Source: an uncultured Clostridia bacterium (lineage in GTDB: Bacteria; Bacillota; Clostridia; Oscillospirales; Acutalibacteraceae). From it: a DNA stretch of 35,639 nucleotides. The notes beneath the pieces were generated by a model that saw only the letters and a program-made list of their open reading frames with translations, had not been told where the DNA came from and did not search any database. Position 1 is the first letter of the stretch. Each line of letters opens with the position of its first letter. The position numbers were made by a program, and so were the translations under genes. Shown in pieces: positions 7,370 through 16,192 of this stretch. Where the stretch lies: contig CAMJMQ010000024.1 of the NCBI GenBank assembly GCA_946407065.1, positions 1 through 35,639 of the forward strand, in the 5' to 3' direction.

Positions 7370-9667
7370 TCAGGTGTTGAACATCGAGAACATTCTGCCG
7401 AAGCGCTCGAACATCGCTTCATGTCCCGCGACATAGCTGCCCGGGTACCAGTACGCGAACACCAGACCCATGTTGATGAACACGCAGGCGAACATCGCGA
7501 TCAAAAGCAGATGTTCATAGATGCGCTTTGCGTCCTTGCCCTTGAGGTGACGGTAGAAGAGGAACATCACGAGGAACGCGCAGGTCAGCATCTCCCACGC
7601 AAAGTCCATCATGTAACGCGTGCCGTAGCCGGATTCCCAGATCGACGCGATGATAATGAACGGTGCGACGAACGCCACCGCGCTGAACAGGATCGCGGTG
7701 CGGGTGCGCTTCTCTTTGTCGACATATTTGAGTGCGAACGGTGCGCCGAAGAGGAAGAACATCGGGAGCGCGCGGTACAATAACCCCGCGCCGTTGTTGG
7801 TCGCTTCAAAGTAGTAGCCGTTCACGCCGAGGGTCGACAGGGTCGACTTCACATAGGGGAATTCGCCGGTGAAGGACGGAGGCGCCAGGAGATAATCGAA
7901 GAAGCCGATCGCTGAGAGCTGGGTATGGAACTCGGTGTGGGTGAAGTCGTTGATGGTCAGTGAATACGCGATACCGAAATCCGTGAACGAGCCGAAACGC
8001 GCGTGGTTATAGAGCATCTGCGCACCGCCGATCACAACAAAGGGGATCAGCGCCGCACACAGGTATTTGACATAGGCGGAGCGTTCGCTCTTGGCACGAC
8101 GGAGCTTCATCACGCCCGCAATGATGAACACCACCGCGACCACACACCAGATGGCGGTCGTGGGACGGCAGGTCACGGCGATCGCAAGGAAGAGCGAGGA
8201 CAGTGCCGCATAAAGCGGCTTGATCGGTTCTTTATCGCTGCCGATCACGTTGGAGGTCACGAGGAAATACGCGCCCATCACGGTGAAGCAGAAGCCGGAT
8301 GACTGGGCGATCTCGTAGAAGTTCGCCATCACCGTACAGTACCAGACGCCGCAGGAGGCGTAGATCATCACGAGCGCCGCCGTATACATCGACAGCGGGA
8401 GTTCCTTGAACAGCCGTTTCATCAGCTGATAGAACGTCATACCGAGGAAGATCAGCGCCAGTGTGTTGAACAACAGCACACCCGGCAGGCTTGCCAGGTA
8501 GCGCCCTGTGATCAGGTGATACGGCAGGTACAGCAGGATCACGGGCCCTACACCGTAGTAGGAATAATACTTGCCGTCATACAGGACATGGTCCCACTTG
8601 GCGTTGACGCCCTGCTCAACACGCGCCGACCAGTCGTAGGGGTTCTCCATGCTCAACAGATCGGAGCCGGGCTTGTCCTTTAATTCGACCTGTCCCGACT
8701 CGAACGCGTCGACCAGCTCCTTGGTGATCTGGTTGCCGGTAGGGTCGTTGAAATCCGTCTTGGGATGCAATCCGACGGAGGATAACAGCAGGGAGAGCGC
8801 CACCATCACGATCACGATGATCGCGGTGACGGCTTTGACGGTCTTAAATCGGGCAGAGAGCGGCTTGCGGAAGTTGACGCTGCGCTTGAACGCCCATACG
8901 AACATCACACCGAGCAGGATCAGCGCGAACCGCAGATAGGAAAAATGTGAGGGATAATCCGCGTTGAGGGTGATGTCGCTGATGGTCACGGTATTGTTCT
9001 TCAACTCGGTCAGGTTGATCCTGAGCTTGCTGACCTTGCCCGAAAAATCGCATACGATGGTCTTTGTCTGCTTGATATCGTTGAACACCGAACCCGTGAC
9101 CAGCCCTGTCCTCAGATAATAAGAAGCGTTGGTCTCGTCAGCGAAATCGACGGAGTAATCGGTCTTGTAGGCGGTGCCTTTGAGGTCGAGCCGGATGGTT
9201 CCGATCTTTTGGTCGAGATTCTCAAACTCGATCGTCGCCTGCTCACCGTTCGTCACATAGGTGTTACCGTTTTGCGTAACATTGGTGAGCGTTGCCGCGC
9301 TCATATCAAGGGGCGTTTCATCATAGCCGCCCTTCCACAAATGATAGCTGTTGAAATTGAAACAAACCGCTTCGAGCAACAGGATCACCAGGATCGCGTT
9401 GGCGGTATATTTCACAAAGGATCTGATACCGTCGTTCTTGAACTGTCGGGCAAAGATCGACAGCCCGAAGCTCGCCGCCGTCAATACGGCTACACCGATC
9501 CCGAGCGAGCGCAGATACGGCGCGGCGATGGCGGATATCAGCGAGAGCGCCACCGCCAAAGAGCAGGATACCAGACGCGTGATCTTGGTGTACCGGCGCT
9601 CTTTGATGATACTCGACACGGCAAATACCGTGAGCGCGATCAGCGCGAGGATAAAAAGAATCTTCAT
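7370..9667 (-). CDS. Large multi-pass membrane protein, GT-C glycosyltransferase-like
   Basis: The 765-aa protein has four N-terminal helices, then a predicted extracytoplasmic insert (about residues 106-240) with beta-rich sequence such as TLTNVTQNGNTYVTNGEQ. Two more helices follow, then a loop region with WDHVLYDGKYYSYYGVGPV, and about eight further helices. This layout resembles polyprenyl-phosphate-dependent GT-C glycosyltransferases of the PMT type common in Ruminococcaceae. No catalytic residue can be assigned with certainty. It may act in cell-envelope glycosylation. AGGAGG precedes the start at 9667. It has its own extended -10 promoter divergent from the Cys/His-rich gene at 9851. 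Confidence 0.7.
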   Translation of the reverse strand: MKILFILALIALTVFAVSSIIKERRYTKITRLVSCSLAVALSLISAIAAPYLRSLGIGVAVLTAASFGLSIFARQFKNDGIRSFVKYTANAILVILLLEAVCFNFNSYHLWKGGYDETPLDMSAATLTNVTQNGNTYVTNGEQATIEFENLDQKIGTIRLDLKGTAYKTDYSVDFADETNASYYLRTGLVTGSVFNDIKQTKTIVCDFSGKVSKLRINLTELKNNTVTISDITLNADYPSHFSYLRFALILLGVMFVWAFKRSVNFRKPLSARFKTVKAVTAIIVIVMVALSLLLSSVGLHPKTDFNDPTGNQITKELVDAFESGQVELKDKPGSDLLSMENPYDWSARVEQGVNAKWDHVLYDGKYYSYYGVGPVILLYLPYHLITGRYLASLPGVLLFNTLALIFLGMTFYQLMKRLFKELPLSMYTAALVMIYASCGVWYCTVMANFYEIAQSSGFCFTVMGAYFLVTSNVIGSDKEPIKPLYAALSSLFLAIAVTCRPTTAIWCVVAVVFIIAGVMKLRRAKSERSAYVKYLCAALIPFVVIGGAQMLYNHARFGSFTDFGIAYSLTINDFTHTEFHTQLSAIGFFDYLLAPPSFTGEFPYVKSTLSTLGVNGYYFEATNNGAGLLYRALPMFFLFGAPFALKYVDKEKRTRTAILFSAVAFVAPFIIIASIWESGYGTRYMMDFAWEMLTCAFLVMFLFYRHLKGKDAKRIYEHLLLIAMFACVFINMGLVFAYWYPGSYVAGHEAMFERFGRMFSMFNT

Positions 9668-9742
9668 GTTGTCCTCCTATATCAAGTGAAATCAAAGCAT
9701 AGTGATTCGTCTTTGGAAACCGATCATCAAAAAAATCCAAAT

Positions 9743-9777
9743 CAAGTATACCATATTCCGAAACAATATGCTATAAT
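9743..9777. promoter_or_regulatory. Divergent extended -10 promoters
   Basis: On the plus strand TGC-TATAAT (-10 at 9772-9777) points toward the gene at 9851. On the minus strand TGG-TATACT (-10 at 9745-9750) points toward the gene ending at 7370. Both have the TGn extension and neither has a good -35. Their closeness suggests mutual interference. Confidence 0.5.
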
Positions 9778-9850
9778 AATTTTATATTATTGACCCGAAA
9801 TTCTACGGCACGCCCTTGTGCCTTATATGTCAACGTTCAAGGAGGTTCCC

Positions 9851-10552
9851 ATGAAGCCGAATATCACTACGATCCCGATCACCGAACTGTTCACTCAGAC
9901 CGACGGCTGTCCCATCTGCCGCATGCATCGCATGCTTGAGGAGCAGTATGTGGAATACATCACGGGAGCCGCGATGATGGCGCCCGATGTGCGCGTCAAG
10001 ACCAATCAGGTGGGCTTTTGTCACCGTCATTTCTCAATGATGGTCAACAACGGCCCGCGCCTGTCGAATGCGCTGCTGCTCCAGACCCACATCGATGAAC
10101 TGCGCAAAAAGGTGTTTCCGAAAAAGAACACGGATACCCCCGACAAAAAGATGATCGCCGCGATCCGCGAGAACGACCGCACCTGCTATGTGTGCGACCG
10201 CATCGAGCACGATATCCTGCATCTGCTCGCGACCGTCTATGTGCAGTACGGCTCCGATCCCGCGTTCCGCAAGCAATATCAGGAGCAGGAATTCATCTGT
10301 CTGGATCACTATGCCCTCGTGATGGGCAACGCCAACAAAAAGGCGATGGATAAAAGCACATTCAAGGACTTTTGTGAAACGACCAACAAACTATCAAAGG
10401 GCTATATGGATACGCTGTATGACGATGTGACGCACTTTGCGAGCATGTTCGACTACCGCAATCAGGGCGGCGATTACAAAAACAGCAAGGACGCCATCGA
10501 GCGCTCCGTGCGCTTTTTGACGTCCTATCCCGTGGATGAGAATTTGAAGTAA
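9851..10552 (+). CDS. Cys/His-rich cytosolic protein, DUF6062-like
   Basis: The 233-aa protein has two similar metal-site pairs: CPIC followed by CHRH in the N-terminal half, and CYVC followed by CLDH in the second half. The pattern suggests two zinc-binding repeats in a mostly helical protein. It resembles clostridial proteins annotated DUF6062, from memory rather than a search. The function is unknown. There is no signal peptide or membrane helix. I chose the ATG at 9851 because AAGGAGG precedes it; the earlier in-frame ATG at 9818 has no ribosome binding site. It is monocistronic, divergent from the GT-C-like gene, with a terminator at 10595. Confidence 0.75.
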   Translation: MKPNITTIPITELFTQTDGCPICRMHRMLEEQYVEYITGAAMMAPDVRVKTNQVGFCHRHFSMMVNNGPRLSNALLLQTHIDELRKKVFPKKNTDTPDKKMIAAIRENDRTCYVCDRIEHDILHLLATVYVQYGSDPAFRKQYQEQEFICLDHYALVMGNANKKAMDKSTFKDFCETTNKLSKGYMDTLYDDVTHFASMFDYRNQGGDYKNSKDAIERSVRFLTSYPVDENLK

Positions 10553-10594
10553 TGGTTTTGAAATAACTATTACGATATTGATGTTCATGCATAA

Positions 10595-10626
10595 AAAATA
10601 ACCGCCCCTGCCCGGGCAGTTATTTT
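10595..10626. terminator. Bidirectional terminator between convergent genes
   Basis: AAAATAAC-C-GCCC pairs with GGGC-A-GTTATTTT around a short loop. The A/T outer stem gives a T-run on both strands. It serves the plus gene ending at 10552 and the minus-strand operon ending with truB at 10715. Confidence 0.7.
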
Positions 10627-10714
10627 AGAAAAATCACCTTGGGCTAACCGTCTATCGGATAGCTCCTTGTATTTATATTATAGCATAGCGTTGCTGATTG
10701 TCAAGTATTCCGAA

Positions 10715-11602
10715 TCAAAAATGCTTATAGAGCTTCAATACTTCACCGTCGATGATTCCGAGTGAGAGGAAGGCACCTTGCCTGTCTTTCACACGGAATA
10801 TTTTTTTGTCCTCGGCACGGCCGCGCAGCGGGGTGCGGACGATATCCAGCGGATTGCCGTTGACAAAACGGTGCGCCTGTTTATCGCTGACCACGACTTC
10901 GTCATAGGTCATGAAAATGCTTTCGACGCTGTGTAAAAAAGAGGTGTCGTCGCTGTCGATCCTCTGGCGCAGTTCATCGAGCGTCATGCACTCGTCGAGC
11001 GGATAACCGCACGCCTCATACCGCACCAGATCCGTCATTACGCCGACTGTGCCGAGCGCATGCGCCAGATCGTCGATGATCGTGCGGATATAGGTACCGT
11101 TGGAGCAGTAGATATCAAGGGTGCCGCTCTGTGTGCTCTCGTCAAAGGACAAAAGCTCCAGCGAATAGATAGTTACCCTGCGCGGACGTCGCTCGACCTC
11201 TTTTCCCTCACGAGCGTACTGATAGAGCCGCTTGCCGCCAACGCTGACGGCGGAATACATGGGCGGGAGCTGTTCGATCTCCCCCCTAAAACACCGCAGT
11301 GTTTTTTCTATTTCATCCGCTGTTACGTTAGCCGGTTTTTGCTCTAAGACCTCGCCCCAGATATCCAAGGTATCGGTCGCAATCCCGAAGCGGAAATCCG
11401 CGCGGTATTTTTTATCGTGACAGGGGATGATATCCTGCGCCTTGGTCGCCGTGCCGAGCAATACGGGCAAAACGCCGGTCGCATTCGGATCGAGTGTGCC
11501 GGTATGGCCGACCTTTTTCTGCCCCGTCAGCTTGCGCACGACGGCGACGACGTCAAAGGAGGTGAAATCCTTTTCCTTACGTATCAGGATGACGCCGTTC
11601 AT
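10715..11602 (-). CDS. truB: tRNA pseudouridine(55) synthase TruB
   Basis: The 295-aa protein begins MNGVILIRKEKDFTSFDVV. It contains KVGHTGTLDPNATGVLPV, whose Asp is the catalytic residue of the TruB family, and the following RADFRFGIATDTLDIWGEV block, plus a C-terminal PUA-like region. It converts U55 of the tRNA T-loop to pseudouridine. I chose the ATG at 11600-11602 because family similarity starts there; a longer frame adds 37 unrelated residues that are actually nrnA read out of frame. The start overlaps the nrnA stop as ATGA, so translation is probably coupled. It is the last gene of the rimP-nusA operon. Confidence 0.96.
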   Translation of the reverse strand: MNGVILIRKEKDFTSFDVVAVVRKLTGQKKVGHTGTLDPNATGVLPVLLGTATKAQDIIPCHDKKYRADFRFGIATDTLDIWGEVLEQKPANVTADEIEKTLRCFRGEIEQLPPMYSAVSVGGKRLYQYAREGKEVERRPRRVTIYSLELLSFDESTQSGTLDIYCSNGTYIRTIIDDLAHALGTVGVMTDLVRYEACGYPLDECMTLDELRQRIDSDDTSFLHSVESIFMTYDEVVVSDKQAHRFVNGNPLDIVRTPLRGRAEDKKIFRVKDRQGAFLSLGIIDGEVLKLYKHF

Positions 11603-12546
11603 TGCAGGAACGCCTCTGCCGCGTCGACCAACGTCTTCTTCACGGTGCCGAGATCGCCCTTGATCGAGCATCCGGACGCCGCAGGATGACCGCCGCCGCC
11701 GAACTGTCGGCAAAACTCAGCCGCGTTGATACCGTCGTTGGTGCGTACGGAGACCTTGAACACGCCGCCCGGCTTTTCACGCATGGTGATGCCGATCTTT
11801 ACGCCCTGGATACGGCGCGGGATGTTCGCCAGCCCTTCCATCTCATCATCGCCCGATTTGAGCGCCTCGCACATCGCGAGGGTGGTGTAGATGAGTGCGC
11901 ACTGACCCGAAGCATGGAACTCCATGGTCTTGTAGACCAAGCGCTCCATTCTGAGCTTGGCACGGGTCTTGATCACGAAGTTGATGCTGTTGATCTCCTG
12001 CCAGTTACAGTAGGGCATCGTTTCAGCCGCGATCCTGTGGGTACGCGGGGTGGTGTTGGTGTAGACAAAGCAGCCGGTGTCGGTCGACACGCCGGTGTAG
12101 ATGCCCGCCGCGATATCCTCGTCAATTTCGACATGGAGCAGTTCGAGCAACTCCCAGATAATCTCGGCAGCAGCAGCCGCGGTATCGTCTACATATTTAT
12201 AATCGGCATCCAGGCTGTTGGTACCGTGGTGATCGATACAAAGATCGATATGATCCACACCCTCCATCACGCTCTCGCCGAGCAGCGCGGGCGCGGCAAC
12301 GTCCACGCTGACGATGTATGCGGGGGTGAAATCCTGCTCCTCGTAGTTCTTCACCAGATAGGTGAACTTGGAGGGCAGCTTGCCGTCCACAGCCACGTTG
12401 GCGCGCTTGCCGAGCTTGCGCAGTGCAAACGCCAGCGCATAGCCGCAGCCGAGGCAATCGCCGTCGGGATAGCTGTGGGTCAGGATTTTAAAATCGTCGT
12501 GCTCCGAAAGAAGCGAAGCGACCTCACTGAGCGTTATCTGTTTCAT
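11599..12546 (-). CDS. nrnA: DHH-family oligoribonuclease / pAp phosphatase NrnA
   Basis: The 315-aa protein carries the DHH signature: HSYPDGDCLGCG near residues 24-35, CIDHHGTN near 107-114, and the C-terminal DHHA1 motif GGGGHPAASG near 291-300. NrnA enzymes degrade RNA oligonucleotides of 2-5 nt and dephosphorylate 3'-phosphoadenosine 5'-phosphate, using Mn2+. Its place between rbfA and truB is the usual one in Firmicutes. It overlaps rbfA by 23 nt at its start and truB by 4 nt at its end. No Shine-Dalgarno site is obvious near its start, consistent with translational coupling to rbfA. Confidence 0.93.
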   Translation of the reverse strand: MKQITLSEVASLLSEHDDFKILTHSYPDGDCLGCGYALAFALRKLGKRANVAVDGKLPSKFTYLVKNYEEQDFTPAYIVSVDVAAPALLGESVMEGVDHIDLCIDHHGTNSLDADYKYVDDTAAAAAEIIWELLELLHVEIDEDIAAGIYTGVSTDTGCFVYTNTTPRTHRIAAETMPYCNWQEINSINFVIKTRAKLRMERLVYKTMEFHASGQCALIYTTLAMCEALKSGDDEMEGLANIPRRIQGVKIGITMREKPGGVFKVSVRTNDGINAAEFCRQFGGGGHPAASGCSIKGDLGTVKKTLVDAAEAFLQ

Positions 12547-12910
12547 CAGGTTCCTCCTCGTCCTTCGGAATATCCAGACTGTTCAGGATCCGCGAGATTT
12601 CGGCGCTGTATTCGATGGAATCGGTAGGGGTGAAGATCAGCTCGGGAACATGGCGCAGACGGAGACGGTGTCCCAGTTCTCTGCGGATATATCCCGCGGC
12701 GCTTTTGAGCCCTTTGACAGCCGCCTTCGCGCGGTCGAGCCCCTCCAAAGCGCTGACATACACCGTGCAGTAACTAAGGTCGTTGGTCACCTCGACACGC
12801 ACGATGGACAGAAAGCATGAATTCACCCTCGGATCTTTGAGCTCGCGAAAGATCGCCGTCAGCTCGCGCTTCACATCCTCGGTGATCCTGTCTATTCTAT
12901 GATTAGCCAT
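12524..12910 (-). CDS. rbfA: 30S ribosome-binding factor RbfA
   Basis: The 128-aa product begins MANHRIDRITEDVKRELTAI and includes LKDPRV, VEVTNDLSYCTVYVS and a C-terminal LRHVPELIFTPTDSIEYSAEI stretch, characteristic of RbfA's KH-like fold. It assists 16S rRNA 5'-end maturation and 30S assembly. It lies downstream of infB in the same operon, but a roughly 200-bp repeat element (12932-13132) separates the two. The last codons overlap the nrnA start by 23 nt. Confidence 0.94.
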   Translation of the reverse strand: MANHRIDRITEDVKRELTAIFRELKDPRVNSCFLSIVRVEVTNDLSYCTVYVSALEGLDRAKAAVKGLKSAAGYIRRELGHRLRLRHVPELIFTPTDSIEYSAEISRILNSLDIPKDEEEPDETDNAQ

Positions 12911-12931
12911 AATGTTTTCCTCTATATCGTT

Positions 12932-13132
12932 GCAAAGCCTCCCTTTCCTAAGGTGAGATTCTGTCCAAATCTGCGATTTGGAAAACAGATTCCATACACC
13001 GGAGAGGTGGCACGAAGTGCCGGAAGGAACGATCTACTACAGAAAAAAGTGATCGGTAATACATCGTATCAACCCCCAGTCAGCATGACGCAAGCGTCAG
13101 CTGACAGCCCCCTTAGGAAAGGGGGCCTTTGC
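12932..13132. repeat. MITE-like element with ~22-bp terminal inverted repeats between infB and rbfA
   Basis: The left end GCAAAG-CCTCCCTTTCCTAAGG matches the reverse complement of the right end (CCTTAGGAAAGGGGGCCTTTGC). Inside is the hairpin CCAAATC-TGC-GATTTGG and the block CATACACCGGAGAG, both also found in inverse orientation at 18001-18100. A short ATG frame inside (about 12899-13144) is not credible. The element would be transcribed as part of the operon. Confidence 0.8.
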
Positions 13133-13157
13133 ACCTATTTATAATAAACAATCTATA

Positions 13158-15542
13158 TTAGTCCTCACGATATTCTTCGATAGTGAATACCTCGAAGATA
13201 TCGCCTTCCTTGATATCGTTGTATTTCTCCAAACCGATACCGCACTCGTAGCCCTCAGCGACTTCCTTGACGCTGTCCTTGAAACGCTGGAGAGAACCGA
13301 TGGTATCGTCGGCGATGATGATGCCGTCGCGGACAACGCGAACACCTGCGCCGCGCTGGATCTTACCGCTCTTGACATAACAGCCGCCGATGTTGCCGAT
13401 CGACTTGATGCGGATGACGTTGCGCACCTCTGCGGTACCGAGGATGACCTCTCTGGTCTTGGGAGCGAGCATACCCTTCATCGCGCTCTCGATCTCCTCG
13501 ATGCAGTCGTAGATGACGCGATACATGCGCATATCCACGCCGTCACGCTCGGCGTTTGCCTGAGCGGTCGCGTCGGGACGCACATTAAAGCCGACGATGA
13601 TGGCGTTGGAGGCGTTCGCGAGCATGACATCGCTCTCGTTGACAGCGCCGACAGCGCCGTGGATGATGTTGACACGGACTTCCTCGTTGGAGAGTTTTTC
13701 GAGACTCTGGCGAACCGCCTCAACGGAGCCCTGAACGTCAGCCTTGACGATGATCTTGAGCTCCTTGACCTCGCCGAGCTTCATCTGGTCGAAGAGGTTG
13801 TCGAGCGTGACCTTGGTGCGGGCGTTGAACTCGGCTTCCTTCTTCTCATGCTTACGCTGCTCGACCAGCTCGCGCGCCAGACGCTCGTCGGTGACGGCGT
13901 TGAAGGTATCGCCGCCGGTGGGAACATCGTCCAGACCGGTGATCTCGACCGGGATCGAGGGACCCGCTTCCTTGACGCGTCTGCCCTTATCATCGGTCAT
14001 CGCGCGCACATGGCCGACCGCCATGCCGGCTACGACAATGTCGCCGGTGCGGAGCGTACCGTTCTGTACGAGGATGGACGCCACGGGACCTCTGCCCTTA
14101 TCCAGACGCGCCTCGATGACAGTACCCTTCGCGGCACGGTCGGGGTTGGCTTTGAGTTCCTTCATATCGGCTACCAACAGCACCATCTCAAGCAGATCGT
14201 CGATGCCCATACCGGTCTTGGCGGATACGGGTACGCAGGGCGTGTCGCCGCCCCACTCCTCGGGGATCAGCTCATACTCGGTGAGCTGCTGCTTGACCTG
14301 CTCGGGATTGGCGCCCGGCTTATCCATTTTATTGATCGCGACGATGACGGACACGCCCGCCGCCTTCGCGTGGTTGATCGCTTCTACCGTCTGCGGCATG
14401 ATACCGTCGTCAGCGGCAACAACCAGTATGGCGATATCGGTGACCTGTGCGCCACGTGCTCGCATGGTGGTGAACGCCTCATGACCCGGGGTATCGAGGA
14501 AGGTGATGTCGCGGTCGTTGATATTGACGCGATACGCACCGATGTGCTGGGTGATACCGCCCGCCTCGGTGTCGGTAACATGCGCGTGGCGGATGTAGTC
14601 AAGCAGAGAGGTCTTACCGTGGTCGACGTGACCCATGACAACGACGACCGGAGCGCGGTCGACCAGATTGTCATCGGTATCCTCGCTGTCGTCGATGATA
14701 CGCTCTTCGATGGTGACGACGACTTCCTTCTCGACCCTTGCGTGGAACTCCATCGCGATCAGGGAGGCGGTGTCGAAGTCGACGACATCGTTGGCGGTGA
14801 CCATCGTGCCCATGAGGAAGGCTTTTTTGACGACCTCGGCGACCGTCGCCTTGAGGCGCAGCGCCAGATCGCCGACAGAGATCTCGTCGGGGATCAGAAC
14901 GGTCATCTTCTTTGCCTTACGCTCCTTCTCAATACGCGCCATACGCTCACGCTCGGTCTCACGCTTGGCGGAGCGACGGTTGCGCTGCTTGGAGCGCTGG
15001 TTGATCTTCTGCTTCTTGGATGTCATATTGTTCTCGTTCTTGACCTTGTCGAGAGCGAGATCATCATATTTCTGGTTATAGCGGTCGACATTGACCTCGG
15101 CAGCGCCGGTGTCGACGATACGGCCGGTGCCGCGCTTAGACTTGATCTCGGATTTCAGGTCGATATCCGCGGTTCTGTCTACCTTTTCCTTCTTGGGCTG
15201 GGTGGGCGCTGTCTGCGCTTTACCGCTCTTCTTCGCGGAGTCGGGGCGCAGCTGATCCTTCGCCTCTTCACGGCGCTTCTTCTCCTCAGCCTTGCGCTTG
15301 GCAGCCTCTTCCTCCTTCTGCTTGATTGCCTGATCGCGTACCGCAAAATACGGAGCAAGATCGCTGACCGCGTTCTTCTGTGTAAAGTAATCGAAGATGA
15401 AATTGAGCTCCTCTTCATTCAGGGTCGTCATTGCCTTTTTATCGACGCCGAGCTTTTCTTTGAGCACGGATACAACCTCTTTGGTCGTGACGTCAAGGTC
15501 AGTGGCCACCTCTTTGACTTTATATTTAATCATAATAGCCAT
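13158..15542 (-). CDS. infB: Translation initiation factor IF-2
   Basis: The 794-aa protein has an N-terminal IF2_N domain ([20 protein letters not shown]), a Lys/Arg/Glu-rich linker (about residues 85-210), and a GTPase domain with GHVDHGKTS near residue 305, DTPGHEAF and NKMDKP. Beta-barrel domains and the C-terminal fMet-tRNA-binding region follow. It delivers initiator tRNA to the 30S subunit. I chose the start at 15542 (MAIMIKY) because GGAGG lies seven bases upstream; a second ATG three codons later is possible. It follows ylxQ by 12 nt in the nusA operon. A long antisense frame over it is a shadow. Confidence 0.97.
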   Translation of the reverse strand: MAIMIKYKVKEVATDLDVTTKEVVSVLKEKLGVDKKAMTTLNEEELNFIFDYFTQKNAVSDLAPYFAVRDQAIKQKEEEAAKRKAEEKKRREEAKDQLRPDSAKKSGKAQTAPTQPKKEKVDRTADIDLKSEIKSKRGTGRIVDTGAAEVNVDRYNQKYDDLALDKVKNENNMTSKKQKINQRSKQRNRRSAKRETERERMARIEKERKAKKMTVLIPDEISVGDLALRLKATVAEVVKKAFLMGTMVTANDVVDFDTASLIAMEFHARVEKEVVVTIEERIIDDSEDTDDNLVDRAPVVVVMGHVDHGKTSLLDYIRHAHVTDTEAGGITQHIGAYRVNINDRDITFLDTPGHEAFTTMRARGAQVTDIAILVVAADDGIMPQTVEAINHAKAAGVSVIVAINKMDKPGANPEQVKQQLTEYELIPEEWGGDTPCVPVSAKTGMGIDDLLEMVLLVADMKELKANPDRAAKGTVIEARLDKGRGPVASILVQNGTLRTGDIVVAGMAVGHVRAMTDDKGRRVKEAGPSIPVEITGLDDVPTGGDTFNAVTDERLARELVEQRKHEKKEAEFNARTKVTLDNLFDQMKLGEVKELKIIVKADVQGSVEAVRQSLEKLSNEEVRVNIIHGAVGAVNESDVMLANASNAIIVGFNVRPDATAQANAERDGVDMRMYRVIYDCIEEIESAMKGMLAPKTREVILGTAEVRNVIRIKSIGNIGGCYVKSGKIQRGAGVRVVRDGIIIADDTIGSLQRFKDSVKEVAEGYECGIGLEKYNDIKEGDIFEVFTIEEYRED

Positions 15543-15554
15543 GGTAATTCCTCC

Positions 15555-15857
15555 TTAGTTTGTGAGATCGATCATCTTTTTGGCAAAGCCGGGATCCGTC
15601 GTACAGACGATACCGCAGTGCTTGCCGAGCGCGAAACTCAGCTCCTCTTTACCGTGCGGGATCCTTTTTGCGGTGACATGATTTGCGTCAGCCGCTCTCA
15701 AAACGCCTTTTAAGCTGTTTTCGGATACATCCGCGGCGTAAAGCACGAGCTGCGCTTTTCCCTCATTGACCGCCTTGGTGACGGTCTCAGCGCCGGAGAG
15801 CAACATGCCCGCCCGCTTACATATGCCGAGAAAATTCAGTAATCTGTCGTTATTCAC
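15555..15857 (-). CDS. ylxQ: L7Ae-family ribosomal/K-turn protein YlxQ
   Basis: The 100-aa product resembles the L7Ae/L30e family (LLNFLGICKRAGMLLSGAET, LVLYAADVSENS) seen between ylxR and infB in Firmicutes. Such proteins bind kink-turn RNA; the cellular role of YlxQ is not well settled. Its start overlaps the end of ylxR by 8 nt and its stop is 12 nt from infB, so translation is likely coupled. Family length is about 100 aa. Confidence 0.9.
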   Translation of the reverse strand: MNNDRLLNFLGICKRAGMLLSGAETVTKAVNEGKAQLVLYAADVSENSLKGVLRAADANHVTAKRIPHGKEELSFALGKHCGIVCTTDPGFAKKMIDLTN

Positions 15858-16113
15858 CGATTTCTCTCCTCATGGTATCGTAGATCTCAGGCTCGATCCT
15901 GGTCGAAAAGGCGCGCTCGAGGCGCTTTGCCTTTTCCGCCTTGTTCAGACATGCGACATTTTTACATATATACGCGCCGCGACCGGGTTTTTTGCCCGTG
16001 AAATCCACGGAAATCTCGCCTTCCTTGTTGCGGACGATGCGAACCAGCGTACGCTTATCCTTCATCTCTCCGCAGCCGATACATTTTCTAAGCGGTATTT
16101 TTCGCTCAGCCAT
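15850..16113 (-). CDS. ylxR: YlxR/RnpM family RNA-binding protein
   Basis: The 87-aa product carries KCIGCGEMKDKRTLVRIVR and the GRGAYIC segment typical of the YlxR family (DUF448), encoded between nusA and infB in most Firmicutes. In Bacillus the family member has been reported to interact with RNase P. I chose the ATG at 16111-16113, preceded by GAGGAG; a longer frame starting at 16140 adds nine non-conserved residues. It overlaps ylxQ by 8 nt. Confidence 0.93.
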   Translation of the reverse strand: MAERKIPLRKCIGCGEMKDKRTLVRIVRNKEGEISVDFTGKKPGRGAYICKNVACLNKAEKAKRLERAFSTRIEPEIYDTMRREIGE

Positions 16114-16141
16114 AAAGATTCTCCTCTTACTGAGTGACATT

Positions 16142-16181
16142 TCTTTCAGCGGAAGGAGCCTGCCCCTCCCCTACGATCTGT
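16142..16181. repeat. Short dispersed repeat between nusA and ylxR
   Basis: AGCGGAAGGAGCCTGCCCCT followed by CCCCTACGATCTG matches the CCCCTCCCCTACAA repeat family at 7290, 18420 and 23940. It is inside the operon and is presumably transcribed. Confidence 0.55.
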
Positions 16182-16192
16182 TGCTCAGCCTA

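Noticed and set aside
12899..13144. 81-residue frame between infB and rbfA
   Set aside because: It lies inside the MITE-like repeat and reads through its inverted ends.
13659..15713. A 684-residue open frame on the plus strand opposite infB
   Set aside because: It is antisense to clearly recognised infB, has no ribosome binding site or family similarity, and its composition reflects the mirrored codon bias of the real gene.
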